Shown here piece by piece: positions 11,571 to 22,600 of a stretch of DNA of 64,000 nucleotides. Position 1 is the stretch's first letter, and each line of letters opens with the position of its first letter. Source of the DNA: Rhyacophila brunnea (lineage: Eukaryota > Arthropoda > Insecta > Trichoptera > Rhyacophilidae). Position numbers and translations under genes: made by a program. The stretch lies in contig JAGYXB010002044.1 in assembly GCA_022495005.1 (NCBI GenBank), positions 496,001 to 560,000 on the forward strand. Direction: 5' to 3'. Below the pieces are notes generated by a model. That model saw nothing but the letters and a program-made list of their open reading frames with translations, searched no databases and was not told where the DNA came from.

Positions 11571-12021
11571 AATAATTACAAGATAAAAAGAACTTTTTAT
11601 ATACAACGTTTTTAATTTTTCTGCTCTATATGCTCAAACTTGTACTTGATAATATGAAGTAAATAAAAAACAAACAAATATAGAATACTAATATGTCATT
11701 TTGTTTTCCATAGTAACGCACGTACATATATAATAATTTAGTTGGACCACCCACTTAGCAACCAATAATAGTGGATTGGAGATTACGGATTTCTTCCGAA
11801 ACATTTTTCATACAAAACAGAATTAACTGAAAGTGAATTCAATTCTACTTAAAGATGGCTAAAAGTATTAAAAGAATGTATTTTCATCGTGTTCTGATAT
11901 ATTCTAAAAGTTTAAAATGTCTAGCTAGTCGGGAAGTTAGTTAAAAATCGATTGCAAGATTTGTACCGGACAAATAACCACCGGACAAATAAGAATACGA
12001 GCTAATAAAAACGTTGTAAAA
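11571..12021 (+). repeat. Repeat A copy A2
   Basis: It runs from ATTACAAGATAAAAAGAACT through ATTTAGTTGG-ACCACC, the block AAAGATGGCTAAAAGTATTA and TCTAGCTAGTCGGGAAGTTAG, to GAGCTAATAAAAACGTTGTAAAA. The TACAACGTTTTT motif near the left end is inverted at the right end. It is one of the most complete copies. Confidence 0.75.
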
Positions 12022-13890
12022 TTGAATGTGTAGGTACCTACGTAGTAAAACCTTATTATCGTGTAGAAATAAATATTAAAATTAAATATTCAAATTCACA
12101 TAGTAGTACTCGTATGAAACACTAGGCATCTAAACATTCTAAACTCGTCTCGACTGCGATTCGTCAAATAATATGTCGATATGATTTTGTTAGTATTCAC
12201 AAAACACATGTAATTTAATGTAATTGGACGTTTGAAAAACAGTCAGCTCGTCTCGCAAACTACAAATTTCACTGGACATGCTCAGGTAATACCAAAATGC
12301 TAATTTTTTTAATTCGTTTCGGCTAGACGCGAGACTTCACTGCCCGGCATGGCCTCGTCTATGGGCACGAAATAAAGTTGCAACATTGCACCCAGTTTTG
12401 ATTTATGGCTGTATCAGAGTTAATACGATTTTCAATGTGCGACGGGGCGTTAAATCTAGCATTTTCGACACCAAAAACAGCTTTAAACTTCTCATAAAAA
12501 GATAGAATATCACACCAAATTTGTTTGAAATGCTATAAAAACTTATTATTTTATCAATATGTAGTTACAATGACCAAGTTTCGTACCTGCATTCATTTTA
12601 ATTAAGTTACCTGTACATATGATTATTTATTATCTTTTATCGCATGATCTGTCAAACGCCGGTTTCATTGTACCTTTACTTGTATATATTTGAATTTTAA
12701 GAAAATTTATAATTTTATTTCAATCATCTAGTTTATTATCTTACTCTATCTGGCATGTTTTTGTGAGTACAACGTGAATAATACGACAACAAGATCTCGT
12801 CGCTGTAGTCGCATATAGAAGACTTCTCAGTGATGTACCTACCTGTCATGGCGGCAACGCGTGTTCAAATAATGTATCGGCTCTCTTTTTAGATGCGACC
12901 CCTTTTCTTCTTGGCAGTAAACCAAAAGCTTACTAATAATAATTATAACGTCGCTCCTGATCGTTTTTACTATTAATAGATCCGTACACCACGGACGCGT
13001 AAAATGAAATGATAAATTTGTTGGCGTTCCTCATTTGAAAACGGAAGTGCGATTAAATGCACAAGAGGGGCATGTTAGTTCACAGTTTTGACACGTCGAG
13101 AAAGAAGTTCTTGTTCGACAATAGTTGGCAACACTAGATGGGATGCCTGTTTTACCACATTGATTAACAATGGTTCATCTTATTATATTACAAAACATTT
13201 CATTTCTAATTGGGTTTTCTCATGATTGCAAATCTAACACAAAGTAGACAATATATTGTTATTCTTAGCCTTAGCCAAGATGTGAAATCCCAATCTTATC
13301 ATTTATAATGAACGTGGCGTGATGTATTATTATCTATATATGTAATATTATTGTCGATTATAGGCGATGGCCTGCCACTGATATGCAAAGGCCCTTCGGC
13401 GACAATATGCCCACATCACATAACGTTACATTAGGCCGATTCAATGCGGCCCAACACTGTAAGATAGGCACTATAAACCCATTAAGAGCCATGGTAGTTT
13501 CAATAAAAAGATTGCACTAAATTATAATAATTTATTCACGGGTACGTGCCCTTAAATTAAACTCTATACTCATCCACATTTTGAAGAAACCTTTATATTA
13601 AGTCTGCGAACGACCCTTAAACATTACCTTTTAAAAGAAATATTATCCGGTGTTATCTATGAATGAATCAGTGATGACAACAATTTGGTACATAACATAA
13701 GGGGTTATTCATAGTTCCACGTATAGTAGTGAACGGTACGTCATTTGAAAGGTAAGAATAATTATCTAAAAATCTGCAAAGTCGATAGAATGTTGGCCAT
13801 GTCACAATCGAAAACATTTGATATCTCGAGAAATTTAATACATCTATGCTCGAGAACCACTCAATACACGCTTACGAATAAATATTAGAA
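12022..13890. other. No supported gene; diverged repeat near 12140-12420
   Basis: Around 12140-12300 the sequence ACTCGTCTCG...TATTCACAAAACACA resembles 51905-51970, so this is probably an old shared repeat. Nothing else in the stretch shows ends or coding motifs. Confidence 0.35.
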
Positions 13891-13897
13891 AGCCCTA

Positions 13898-14134
13898 ATG
13901 ATGCCTGACAATATCTTCGTATTATTTAACAGGTCCACGATACCGAGACTAACTGCCGCACAAATGCAAGAAAACTACCCAAACGGAAGACGGAAGCAAA
14001 AGACCGTTCATAGCTTCACAGAGGCCGAAAAATATGATCTTCAAGAATCAACCGGTCAGCATGACGATATAAGTAAAATTTGTATTTCAATCGTAACTAG
14101 AACCCAGGCGTTTTTAGCAGTGCAGTCACTGTAA
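13898..14134 (+). CDS. 78-codon frame, repeat-derived, unknown
   Basis: The frame includes LTAAQMQENYPNGRRKQK and then EAEKYDLQEST. Part of it is shared with 57390-57425, where the DNA again reads CTGACAGCCGTACAAAAGCAAGAAAACTACC in diverged form. It is therefore probably a fragment of a repeated coding element, not a host gene. No domain is recognised and there is no conserved neighbour. Confidence 0.2.
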   Translation: MMPDNIFVLFNRSTIPRLTAAQMQENYPNGRRKQKTVHSFTEAEKYDLQESTGQHDDISKICISIVTRTQAFLAVQSL

Positions 14135-14278
14135 ATTACATAATATATTATGACGAAATCTAAAAAAAGGTTTTTTACGCAAAATTATAACTAAACGCAT
14201 TTGCGGTTAAGTAATGTCGATATTATTAACTATCAGCGGCGATTCCTTTGACGCAGTTGACGCAATCGATTCGTCCTA

Positions 14279-14476
14279 GGCGGCTCTCGTGGTGTAGTGC
14301 GTAAGGCGCTTGCCTTCCACCCGAGAGTTCCTGGGTTCGATTCCCGGTCAAGACAACACAATATTTATGTGTTTTTCTCAAAGCCTGGGCGTTTGTGATT
14401 GTTCAAAATTACTAACAACCACCTTGTACGAAAAAGCAAGGATATGGTTATTAATAATTCTAAAAATAAAAAAAAA
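14279..14476 (+). mobile_element. Full-length tRNA-Gly(UCC)-derived SINE (family S1)
   Basis: The exact 12-bp duplication CGATTCGTCCTA lies at 14267-14278 and 14477-14488. The 198-bp insert begins GGCTCTCGTGGTGTAGTGCG. Its first about 73 bases keep the A box (GTGGTGTAGTGCG), the anticodon-arm block TTGCCTTCCA of tRNA-Gly(UCC), and the B box GGTTCGATTCCC. The body TCTCAAAGCCTGGGCGTTTG follows and an A-rich tail ends it. Other copies: 15915, 57146 (+); 56880, 1600, 690 (-). Confidence 0.92.
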
Positions 14477-14488
14477 CGATTCGTCCTA

Positions 14489-15855
14489 AAATTTAAAAAA
14501 GGGGCCTCGAAACAGTTCAAACCAGTCATAGATACAATTATTAAAATATACCAAAATCTTAATAAAATATTAATATAATATAATTTTATAGAGAGAGATT
14601 TTATAGAGATTTTATAATAAAGATTTGTAACTATAGGAATTTCTCACAAAATTAGTATAAAATATTACCCAAATCACAACAAAATCCCTGCAACCAACAT
14701 AACTACGAGTACTAAAACAGATACGTAATTATAAACAACTACTAATTCTATTCTTATATTGTGTCATCACCGCCATCTTTATTAATAATTGTTTATGGTT
14801 ACAGGATGTGATTCTAGGAAAGAGATACATTGATATGTTTACTATGTGCGTTGGTGGTTAGAATTTATGGTTTTTATTTAATTTTTTATTGCAGAAGTTT
14901 CAATTAGTACCTAAACCCGCCACTGTTCATTGTGACGTATTATGATTTGGGAAACGGATCTCCCAATATAAGAAACCAGTACTTTGCGAATTGGACTATG
15001 GAAACCGTCATTTAAATAATATATTCTATACATAATGGCGGTGATCAATGTGTAAGGCAGGACTCACTTTATTATTGATCCTTATCAAAAGAGCTTTGCG
15101 GAGAATAATACCCCAGCCCGATAGCAGAGTGATAAAAGAGCGATATTTTTTTCTTTACCTCTATACTATTTTAAAGATAATGGCGGCAATCCGTAATTTC
15201 CTGGCGATCCGCTCCGGAGAGCATTATCAAAATGATTGACCGGGTATTATAAAGGCTTTTTGTATTTAGTAACAAAGTAACTATTTCTTATTATAGACAT
15301 ACTTCATAAACTTCTTATCATCGATCAATCAACAGCTGTCACTGAGACGATAATCTATATATTTTTTTAATAGCTTATGGTCTTTTGCGGTAACCGGACA
15401 AAACAGAATATGATAATATAATATAATAGAACATGAATGAACAGAACAGTGGCAAAACAGAACAGCCGGGGGAAATATAAAACATTCATTTCTGCCGTAT
15501 CTATTTATTAATTAAATACTTATAAAACTTAAATTTATAAACGTAATATATAATATAATCACTGCGTGTTGGCAATTTGGTGTAAAAACCTCAATCTATC
15601 TGCTTGATTTTGATAATCATGCACAACTCCACAGAATTACTAAACTAATTATCCCAAGCATTTGAACACACGTATTAGATTGATTAAGACGAGATATACC
15701 TAGCTTGTTGGCAACACCGAGTTGACTCCCGTTTAAATGAGGCTTTCCAGCAATTGAGAATGGAGAAATTATATACCTAATTTGATTTTTTTTACGGTGT
15801 ACTAAAAACCTGTGTTATTAAAAATCTACATAGAATAGAGAGACGATAATTTCAA
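14489..15855. other. No recognised gene or repeat
   Basis: This is AT-rich DNA with a TATAGAGA/TTTATAGAGAT simple stretch near 14585-14620. Short openings (for example 15048-15239) show no motif on either strand. Confidence 0.45.
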
Positions 15856-15914
15856 TATTGAATGTTATATTTTTCCTGAAAATAGTTATATTTATTGCTG
15901 TTCTGTGTATTCAT

Positions 15915-16085
15915 GGAACTGCCTTTCATTCTGGGGCTCCGGGTTCGAACTCGGTGAGGTTACAAAATATCGTATGTAATTTTATCAAAGCCTGGGTGTT
16001 TGTGATTATTTCACTTATATTACTAATTAACTTTCTGTTTCATTTCACTACTGACATTGGAACTCTTGGGATGGTATAGTGTTAA
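15915..16085 (+). repeat. SINE S1 copy, head decayed
   Basis: It retains the B-box region GGGTTCGAACTCGGTGAGG, the core TCAAAGCCTGGGTGTTTGTG, and the distal part with CACTACTGACATTGGAACTC and TATAGTGTTAAAAAAA. The distal part matches the 57146 copy, showing that the longer S1 form has about 100 bp more body than the 14279 copy. Confidence 0.75.
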
Positions 16086-16380
16086 AAAAATACTTATGTA
16101 AATAATTTGACTTAGGTCGGGAACACTAAAATAATGGGAAGCGGGTTGCCTTCTGGGTGAGGCTGAGGCATGGCTTAAATCTGGAATGTGGAGAAATATG
16201 GGATTAACACATGTGTTAAAGAATATGTGATTTTCAATATTTACGTAATAAAGTAATAAACCCACAGCGCCAATTCCGCAGTGATCACGATCATAAGTCA
16301 TGAGATATACGACGAGGAAGAAGAATATATATGTATATATAAAAAAATATTTTGATAACATATTGTTACATCAAAGGTTT

Positions 16381-16848
16381 TAACATCATCATCATCATCA
16401 TCAGCCGGGGTCAATCTACTGCTGGATGAAGGCCTCCCCAAGCTTCTTCCAACTCTCTCGATTCTGTGTCGTTCGCTGCCACGTATTTTTGCTGAACTTT
16501 ACCAGTTCATCAATCCAGCGGCTTTTAGGGCGACCCTGTGGCCGCTTTGTGCCCCTTGGGTACCACTGGATAACGGCATTTGTCCAGCGGCCGTCCTTTC
16601 GGCGAGCAATGTGCACCGCCCATCTTCATTTCAGCTGTTTGGCAACGTCTATTACATCGCGTACTCCTGTCTGCTTCCTAACCCATTCGTTTCTCTTACG
16701 GTCCTTTCGCGTGATGCCCAACATACACCTCTCCATGCCTCGCTGTGCGACTTTTAGCCTTTGTACATCTCTCGTGTTGAGGGTCCACGTCTCGAAGCCA
16801 TACGTGAGCACGGGTAGAACACATTGGTCGAACACCCTATACATTTAA
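16381..16848 (-). pseudogene. RTE-type LINE reverse-transcriptase C-terminus, two nonsense changes
   Basis: On the minus strand the frame starts MYRVFDQCVLPVLTYGFETW, runs through RLKVAQRGMERCMLGITRKDR to VAKQLK, and then hits a TGA where the family has Trp before RWAVHIARRKDGRW. It continues in the same frame through RPQGRPKSRWIDEL to KLGEAFIQQ and a TAG, again where Trp is usual, before IDPG. The element ends in TGATGATGATGATG. This is the part after the catalytic FADD motif in insect RTE-like elements; the catalytic region and endonuclease are absent (5' truncation). Both stops look like single G-to-A changes, so it is recent but dead. Confidence 0.9.
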
Positions 16849-17390
16849 CATATCCACCATAATACAATGAAGTAAAGAAGAATCGTTTCAGAATAAAGAC
16901 AATTTCGAGTTATATGTATAGTGCTGTTGGAATAGATCAGGGAATTTTTAATAAATTTAATTTCATTCATATACCGACATCAAGAATTACGATTTTCATA
17001 ATGTATTAACTTTGTGATTTAAAAATCTATTATGTTGTTAGAACATAAATAGACCTGATTACAATAATAATAATTATTTTTATTGGTTTAATTTACTTGT
17101 TTTTTAACAGCCTGAGTTTTCCTCGTAAAAATGCATTAATAAACTTTACTATCTAGGTACCTAATGTCTAAAATTTTATAGCCCAAACTCGTTTTAAATT
17201 GTAATCAAATTGTTCTTTAATAATGGTCGTAAAAATTCTGAATTTTTTAATAGTCTCTACCTAAGACAGTACCCACATATAACAATAAAAATATAATAAA
17301 TTATTTTTTTTAAAGATTCGTGGACTAGTCATAAAATCACCACGCGTCCTGTAACTTGCACGAAACGACTTGTGCGAAAGACAATTGCAG

Positions 17391-18245
17391 GTGTCCCTCG
17401 AAAAGGGGTTTTTATTATGTAAAAACTTACAAGAGAAAGGAAAACAACAAAAAAAAACAATAATAATTCCAGTGATTTATAGTACCTACTTATGATTTTT
17501 AAGGCAATTAATGTCAATGATTAAAAAAATAACCATACATGACGGAAATTCTTGTTATTTATTAATTTAAGCGTGTTTCGTCTATCCTGTAAAATTTTAG
17601 TTGTTTCATATAGACAGACTAGGGATTGCAATACCGGTTTTAAAAACCCAAAACACCGGTATTTTCGGTATTAAGAAAGCACACTCGTTTACGTTTTTGA
17701 AAATGAATATTTCTATAATATTATGTGCTGCTAAAATGCAAATATATAGAGTGAATCCAACAGAGGTTTAAAAATAATAAAACAAATTTCATCAAATATA
17801 ATTATATAAGTAATTGTCGCGATGAATTATCATAATATTATTTCGAAATAGACAAAAATTGACAATTATTCTATAAGCGTTGATTTTAAGAATCTTTTCC
17901 TGCAGCCGGACTTATTTACACTTGATGAACTTTTGAGGGCTTTAGTTAAAATCATCAATAGGTATATTCAAATTATTTGTAAAAAATCACTAGTTCTACA
18001 ATTATGATCAATACATATTTTTAAATGTCAACATAATAAATGTAGGAATGTAGGTTTTTGCTATAAAATATATTTTTAAAATATTTTAATAGCTATATTT
18101 ATTGATAAGCACCTACTTCTGTTTTTTAATGTTTAAGAAATACCGGTATTAATACCGGTATTCAATAAGAAATACCGAAAAACCGGTATTGATATTTTCA
18201 TTCGGTATTGCAATCCCTAAGACAGACCCCTTTTCGAGGGACACC
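17391..18245. repeat. 20-bp inverted pair flanking a hAT insertion
   Basis: GGTGTCCCTCGAAAAGGGGT at 17390-17409 is exactly inverted at 18226-18245. Beyond the right copy the flank reads TTCAATTAG, and before the left copy ACAATTGCA. These are likely TIRs of an older element whose interior, next to the right TIR, received the hAT at 17620-18219. Superfamily unknown. Confidence 0.6.
17620..18219. mobile_element. hAT-type MITE, 600 bp, CCGGTATT-rich ends
   Basis: Ends are TAGGGATTGCAATACCGG and its exact inverse. The exact 8-bp duplication AGACAGAC lies at 17612-17619 and 18220-18227. Short palindromic ACCGGTATT units are repeated inside both ends. There is no coding capacity. It resembles the elements at 23489 and 50902 in the outer TAGGGATT and the same general design. 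Confidence 0.93.
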
Positions 18246-18470
18246 TTCAATTAGTAATGCTGTCGAAACCATTACGCTAGTTAGAAATAATACGAAAACG
18301 CATTTACGCCGAATGGAATTATCATCGAACAGCACTTTAGCGAAGTGATAATTTGTACGATTTTCATAAAATAATTTGCATTTTATTTGAAATGCTAAAT
18401 TATGTTTCACTCAGAATATAAAAAAAATGCGTTAGGTAATTCGAAATATCAATGTAATAATAATATTGCG

Positions 18471-19853
18471 TTAAGGGGGGACATGCTCGTCGAAGGTCAA
18501 AATTGAGTTTTTATTGTATTTTCAAACCATGATCCTGGACACTCCTTAAACGTTGTAGATAATCTATATATATAATTTTGAAGCCTTATTATCCTTTATA
18601 GTTATTTTAAACATTTGATGACTGCATAAAGTATTTTGTTACATAAAATAGTATTCTTTTAAACCTCTCGCTCTAATGTTTTAGAATATAGTCATATTTC
18701 GGTACATAATGTGCAGTGGTGTTAAGATTTTTTACATTTATTAATTTTTAAACGCATTTATAAAACCATTAGTATAATTTATCGAGATAATTTTGTAAAA
18801 TATTCACGATAAAAAATTATATTGATAATCTCTGTGATCCCAAATTTGACAAGAATTAGGCATTTTATTAATCAAAAAATCGGCAAGATTAACACATTTG
18901 AAGATGATTCTAAAGATATTTATTATAAGCTATGTCTTTGACCATTCAAGTGTGATAAACATCTTATGAATAATGATTGCTTTATAATAATTATTGACCT
19001 AAGAATAAGGTAGTGTTTTTTTGAAATACGCCATTTCCTTTGTCATTCCCCAGGGGTTAAGCTAAAACATACGGCCGTATCCATAAATTGACAAACTATA
19101 ATTGAAGTAGGGAGTAAAATGATATTGACGCGCGTGTTTGAACATGTACCGTTTAAAAAAAAATAAAAAAAAAATCGCTTAGGTACATGTTCAAACACGC
19201 GCGTTAACATAATTTTACTCCCTACAATTATAGTTTGTCAATTTAAGCTACGGCCGTATGTTGTAGCTTAACTACTAGGAATGACAAAAGAAATGGCGTA
19301 TTTCAAAAAAACACTACCTTATTCTTGTCAATAATTATTATAAAGCAATCATTATTCATAAGATGTTTATCACACTTGAATGGTCAAAGACATAGCTTAT
19401 AATAAGTATCTTTAGAATCATCTTCAAATGTGTTAATCTTGCCGATTTTTTGAATAATAAAATGCCTAATTCTTGTCAAATTTGGGATCACAGAGATTAT
19501 CAATATAATTTTTATCGTGAATATTTTACAAAAATTATCTCGTAATAAATTATACTAATGGTTTTATAAATGTGTTTAAAAATTAATAAATGTAAAAATC
19601 TTAACACCACTGCACAGTTATGTACCGAAATATGTATTCTAAAACATTAGAGCGAGAGGTTTAAAAGAATACTATTTTATGTAACAAAAATACTTTATGC
19701 AGTCATCAAACGTTTAAAATAACTATAAAGGATAATAAGGCTTCAAAATTATATAAATAGATTATCTACAACGTTTAAGGAGTGTCCAGAATCATGGTTT
19801 GAAAATACAATAAAAACTCAATTTTGACCTTCGACGAGCATGTCCCCCCTTAA
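18471..19853. mobile_element. 1.38-kb near-perfect palindrome bounded by TTAA
   Basis: Left arm (to 19150) and right arm (from 19182) are inverse copies over about 670 bp, with a 31-bp A-rich spacer (GTTTAAAAAAAAATAAAAAA...). The outer ends are TTAAGGGGGG and CCCCCCTTAA, so TTAA flanks both sides as in piggyBac-like insertions. The arms differ by scattered substitutions and small indels; I estimate about 95% identity by eye. No ORF of note. A deleted second copy is at 25332-26207. Confidence 0.9.
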
Positions 19854-19929
19854 GTAAGTTTCATATAAGTGCATGGTTTTACGTGGCAAAGTGATGGACG
19901 AAGGAACCTTGTGCTTGAACTATGCCTCG

Positions 19930-20215
19930 ATCAAGGCTAACTACGTTCAGGCAGTGCCACTTAATTGCGAATTACGATGGTAGTGCTGATTATTGATAAT
20001 CTTCGAATGCAACGTGGTAACCTGTTTAATAATAAAAATTGATTGCAAATTTCGTTTAAAATATTACCAATTATTTCAATAGATATGCAAAAATTATCAT
20101 TTTCTACAAAAAGTTTACTATATTGCATTATAAGTATGAAAAATAATTAGCACTACCATCGAAGTTTACAGTTTCGTGTCACGACTTGACTATAATGGGC
20201 CTTGGCTCCGATGCT
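19930..20215. mobile_element. Repeat family C (TIR element), copy 1
   Basis: It shares internal blocks with 22312-22600: TATTGATAATCTTCGAATGC, TTGCAAATTTCGTT, TATCATTTTCTACAAAAAG, ACCATCGAAGTTTACAGTTT. The right end TACAGTTTCGTGTCACGACT is inverse to the left end of copy 2 (GCCATGACACGAAAGTGGAA), so the family has TIRs. The left end here is decayed. Confidence 0.55.
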
Positions 20216-20348
20216 GGGGTTAAATAAATTTTTAATTAGTGCAAATTGCAGCTTCGGTAAAGTGCCGAACGATGATAAATTTCATTCGGCTTGGATAACG
20301 TTCTGCCAATTTTCCTTATGGAATTACCCGGAATGGAGTTGTTTTGTT

Positions 20349-20999
20349 GCAAGGCCTGAACAAAAACTATGCATGAGTGCGAGTGAGAAAGTATTCGGCA
20401 CCCTTATAATCTCTGCGACACGCGCTAGAGTAAGATAAAAGGTCTACATATGTTTTAGTTAGTTTCCAAAAGTATCGCTGACAAATCGCGGTGAATCGCT
20501 TCACGTAGCGTCGTAGCTCGTGTTGCTAAATTGCTATTTTTTGTGTTAAACATAAAGTCAGTGGTAAATATTTTTAGTTAATTAAGTAGGAAAGATGGTT
20601 CTGTGTGTTGTATTAAAATATGGTAGCCGTACTGATAAGCAAGAAGATGGTATTACGTTTCATAGGTAAGTTGATACATGTTCGTGATAATTTATTTGTA
20701 TATTATTATATATTTTTATCAGTGACCTAGTGTTTCTTTAAAATAACTTAAATTATGGATATCTTTACCTAATGGTTGTATTTTGACCGCTTAAAAACAC
20801 TATATAACGTAAAAAAATAGAAAATTATATTTTAATTCTGAGCGTCTAGTGCGAGCACTTTGGGCGAGCACTACCGAAATGGTCTATGGTCTCGAACATT
20901 TGTAGACGAATGCGTTCGCTCGCTCACAAACCAAACGCATGGCACGCAGCTTCATTTAGCAATGCAACGGGTGGCGTCTAGATGTATCTATAGTCTATG
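20349..20999 (+). mobile_element. P-element-like non-autonomous transposon, copy 1
   Basis: This unit matches 52188-52853 almost throughout, and each copy has its own 8-bp duplication (here GTTTTGTT at 20341-20348 and 21000-21007). It contains a THAP first exon at 20595-20665. P elements combine an N-terminal THAP domain with 8-bp TSDs. The ends (left CAAGGCCTGA after one extra G, right inverse CATAGACTATAG) pair poorly, so TIRs are weak or one end is atypical. Confidence 0.75.
20595..20665 (+). pseudogene. THAP-domain first exon (transposase-derived)
   Basis: The exon encodes 24 residues from MVLCVVLK to GITFHR and is followed directly by a good splice donor, GTAAGT. THAP domains begin with this M-V-x-C...G-x-x-x-R pattern, and the F-H-R at the end matches the usual F-H-x-F-P block, which would continue in exon 2. 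The second zinc-binding Cys is expected near residue 9, where TAT (Tyr) stands. If so, the finger could not bind zinc normally. No exon 2 is found in the element, so this is a stranded 5' exon. It could still act as a start and donor that captures downstream exons. Confidence 0.7.
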
Positions 21000-21007
21000 G
21001 TTTTGTT

Positions 21008-21795
21008 ACTATTATATACGAAACGCTAAATTATTGTCACTGAATAGGTAGCGCTGGTAAAATTAATAAAATAATATCATCTCTCATTTTTACCATGAAT
21101 AATAAATATTAACGAAATTATCGAAGAGGTACCTCGATCATCGATCTATTAAATTTATAATCTGTTTGGTGAGATTATTAAAATTATGAAAATATTGGAA
21201 ATCATTTTTGTTTTAATATCGTGAACCAATGCTTATTGTAAAACAAATAATAAAACGACTCCCATAATAATTTAATTTGTTTTTTAAGTCAATTGATTTG
21301 TTTGCAGGCCAAACAGGCGTTCTCAAGTGATTAATTATTCATTTTCGATCAACATTGTTTTTGTAAGACTTGTTAGTATATATTATGAAATGTCAGTCAA
21401 TCAATTTTAATTTTATAGTTATTTCGGTAATGAGAAGTTAAAATAATTTAATTTTAACCAAAATAATATCATTCGTATGGAGATTATATTATTATGAATA
21501 ATAATAGCCTGTTGGAGTGCCGTATTAAGTAAATGTTTATTTGTTACAACTTGGGATTTTAAATCATGTATTAATTTCTTCTAGCAATTTACTTGTCTAC
21601 CCAATGTATTTTTAACACTCGGTGGCAGCTCATCACAAAAATATTGTAAAAAAATACGAGCAAAACACTTAATTCATCAAACGAATTTCGTTCTGGTTAA
21701 CTATGTAAATTTTATACAAAAATAAAACGTATTGACTTAATTTTCGTCGTACGCGGTGTTGAAATCAGTAAACGCTTGAGGTTTCCTGGGTTTCC
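21008..21795. other. No recognised gene
   Basis: AT-rich sequence; I find no TIR pair, RNA-gene boxes or coding motif. Confidence 0.4.
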
Positions 21796-21799
21796 ATCT

Positions 21800-22245
21800 C
21801 AAGACTTCCATATTATATAACCATAAGAGGTATAAATGAGAACTCTGCCATTCTGGGCAGTGTTGACCTGTGTGTCCCTGATAACTATCTTAGAAATAGG
21901 GAACATCAGTTGTTTATTCTCCCAAGGTGCAGAACCAACCTGCCACTGGTAATGCCAATTGGGAGGGCGATAACTATGTTCAACGAAATTGCTTCGGGTG
22001 TTGATATATTCCACCTACGTGAGGATGAGTATAGGTGGGCGTTATTTTATAAATTTTTAAAATAGGGTCTGCTTAACTCATCCGGTGTATTTCCATGTAC
22101 CTATATAATTAATATTTTTGTATGTACATATTTCTACTGTTTAATAATCTATCTATCTCTTTTTTATGTCATGTTGTGAACGTCTTTAACTTATAATTGG
22201 TAATGTCCACAATATGTAAAAATAAATAAATTAAACTGAAAAATT
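21800..22245 (+). pseudogene. LINE 3' end, family L copy 1 (reverse transcriptase tail)
   Basis: The frame reads NREHQLFILPRCRTNLPLVM, PIGRAITMFNEIA and VDIFHLRE, stopping at 22063-22065. A 3' UTR (ATGTTGTGAACG...AATGTCCACAATATGT) and an AAATAAATAAATT tail follow. The P-x-CRTN...P-I/L-R...N...DIF arrangement is that of the extreme C-terminus of CR1/Jockey-like LINE ORF2. Copies 2 and 3 at 32170 and 40010 share coding and 3' UTR. The 5' part is truncated and the polymerase core is absent. Confidence 0.75.
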
Positions 22246-22311
22246 AAATAAGTGACAGAGGTATAATTTCCGGCAATCAGTTAGGTATCTACCTATTTGC
22301 CCAAGACCCAG

Positions 22312-22600
22312 TAATAGTCAGGCCATGACACGAAAGTGGAAACTTAATTACGTTGATAGTTATTGATTATCTTTGAATGCAATACGATAATCTGTTTGCA
22401 GTAAATTAAGATATTCGATTGCATATTTCGTTCAAATATTTACTATTTATTTCAATATGCAACTACGAGTATCATCATTTTCTATAAACAGTTTATCAAA
22501 TTTGTATTCGAAGTATGAGCAACAATCAATAACTAACACAACCATCAAAGATTACAGTTTCTTTTCGCGGTCAGACTATAGTGTGCCTTGCCAAAAGCCA
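22312..22600. mobile_element. Repeat family C, copy 2
   Basis: Left end GCCATGACACGAAAGTGGAA pairs with the inverse of the right end CAGTTTCTTTTCGCGGTCAG. It shares blocks with copy 1 at 19930. Length about 290 bp, no coding. TSD not resolved. Confidence 0.6.

Noticed and set aside
16426..16848. 140-codon + strand frame
   Set aside because: It is the antisense shadow of the RTE reverse-transcriptase tail on the minus strand.
19141..19181. Poly-A stretch as a LINE or SINE tail
   Set aside because: It is the spacer at the centre of the palindrome; no retroelement head precedes it.
18471..19853. CRISPR-like or LTR structure
   Set aside because: Only one inverted pair is present, with no array of direct repeats and no LTR signals.
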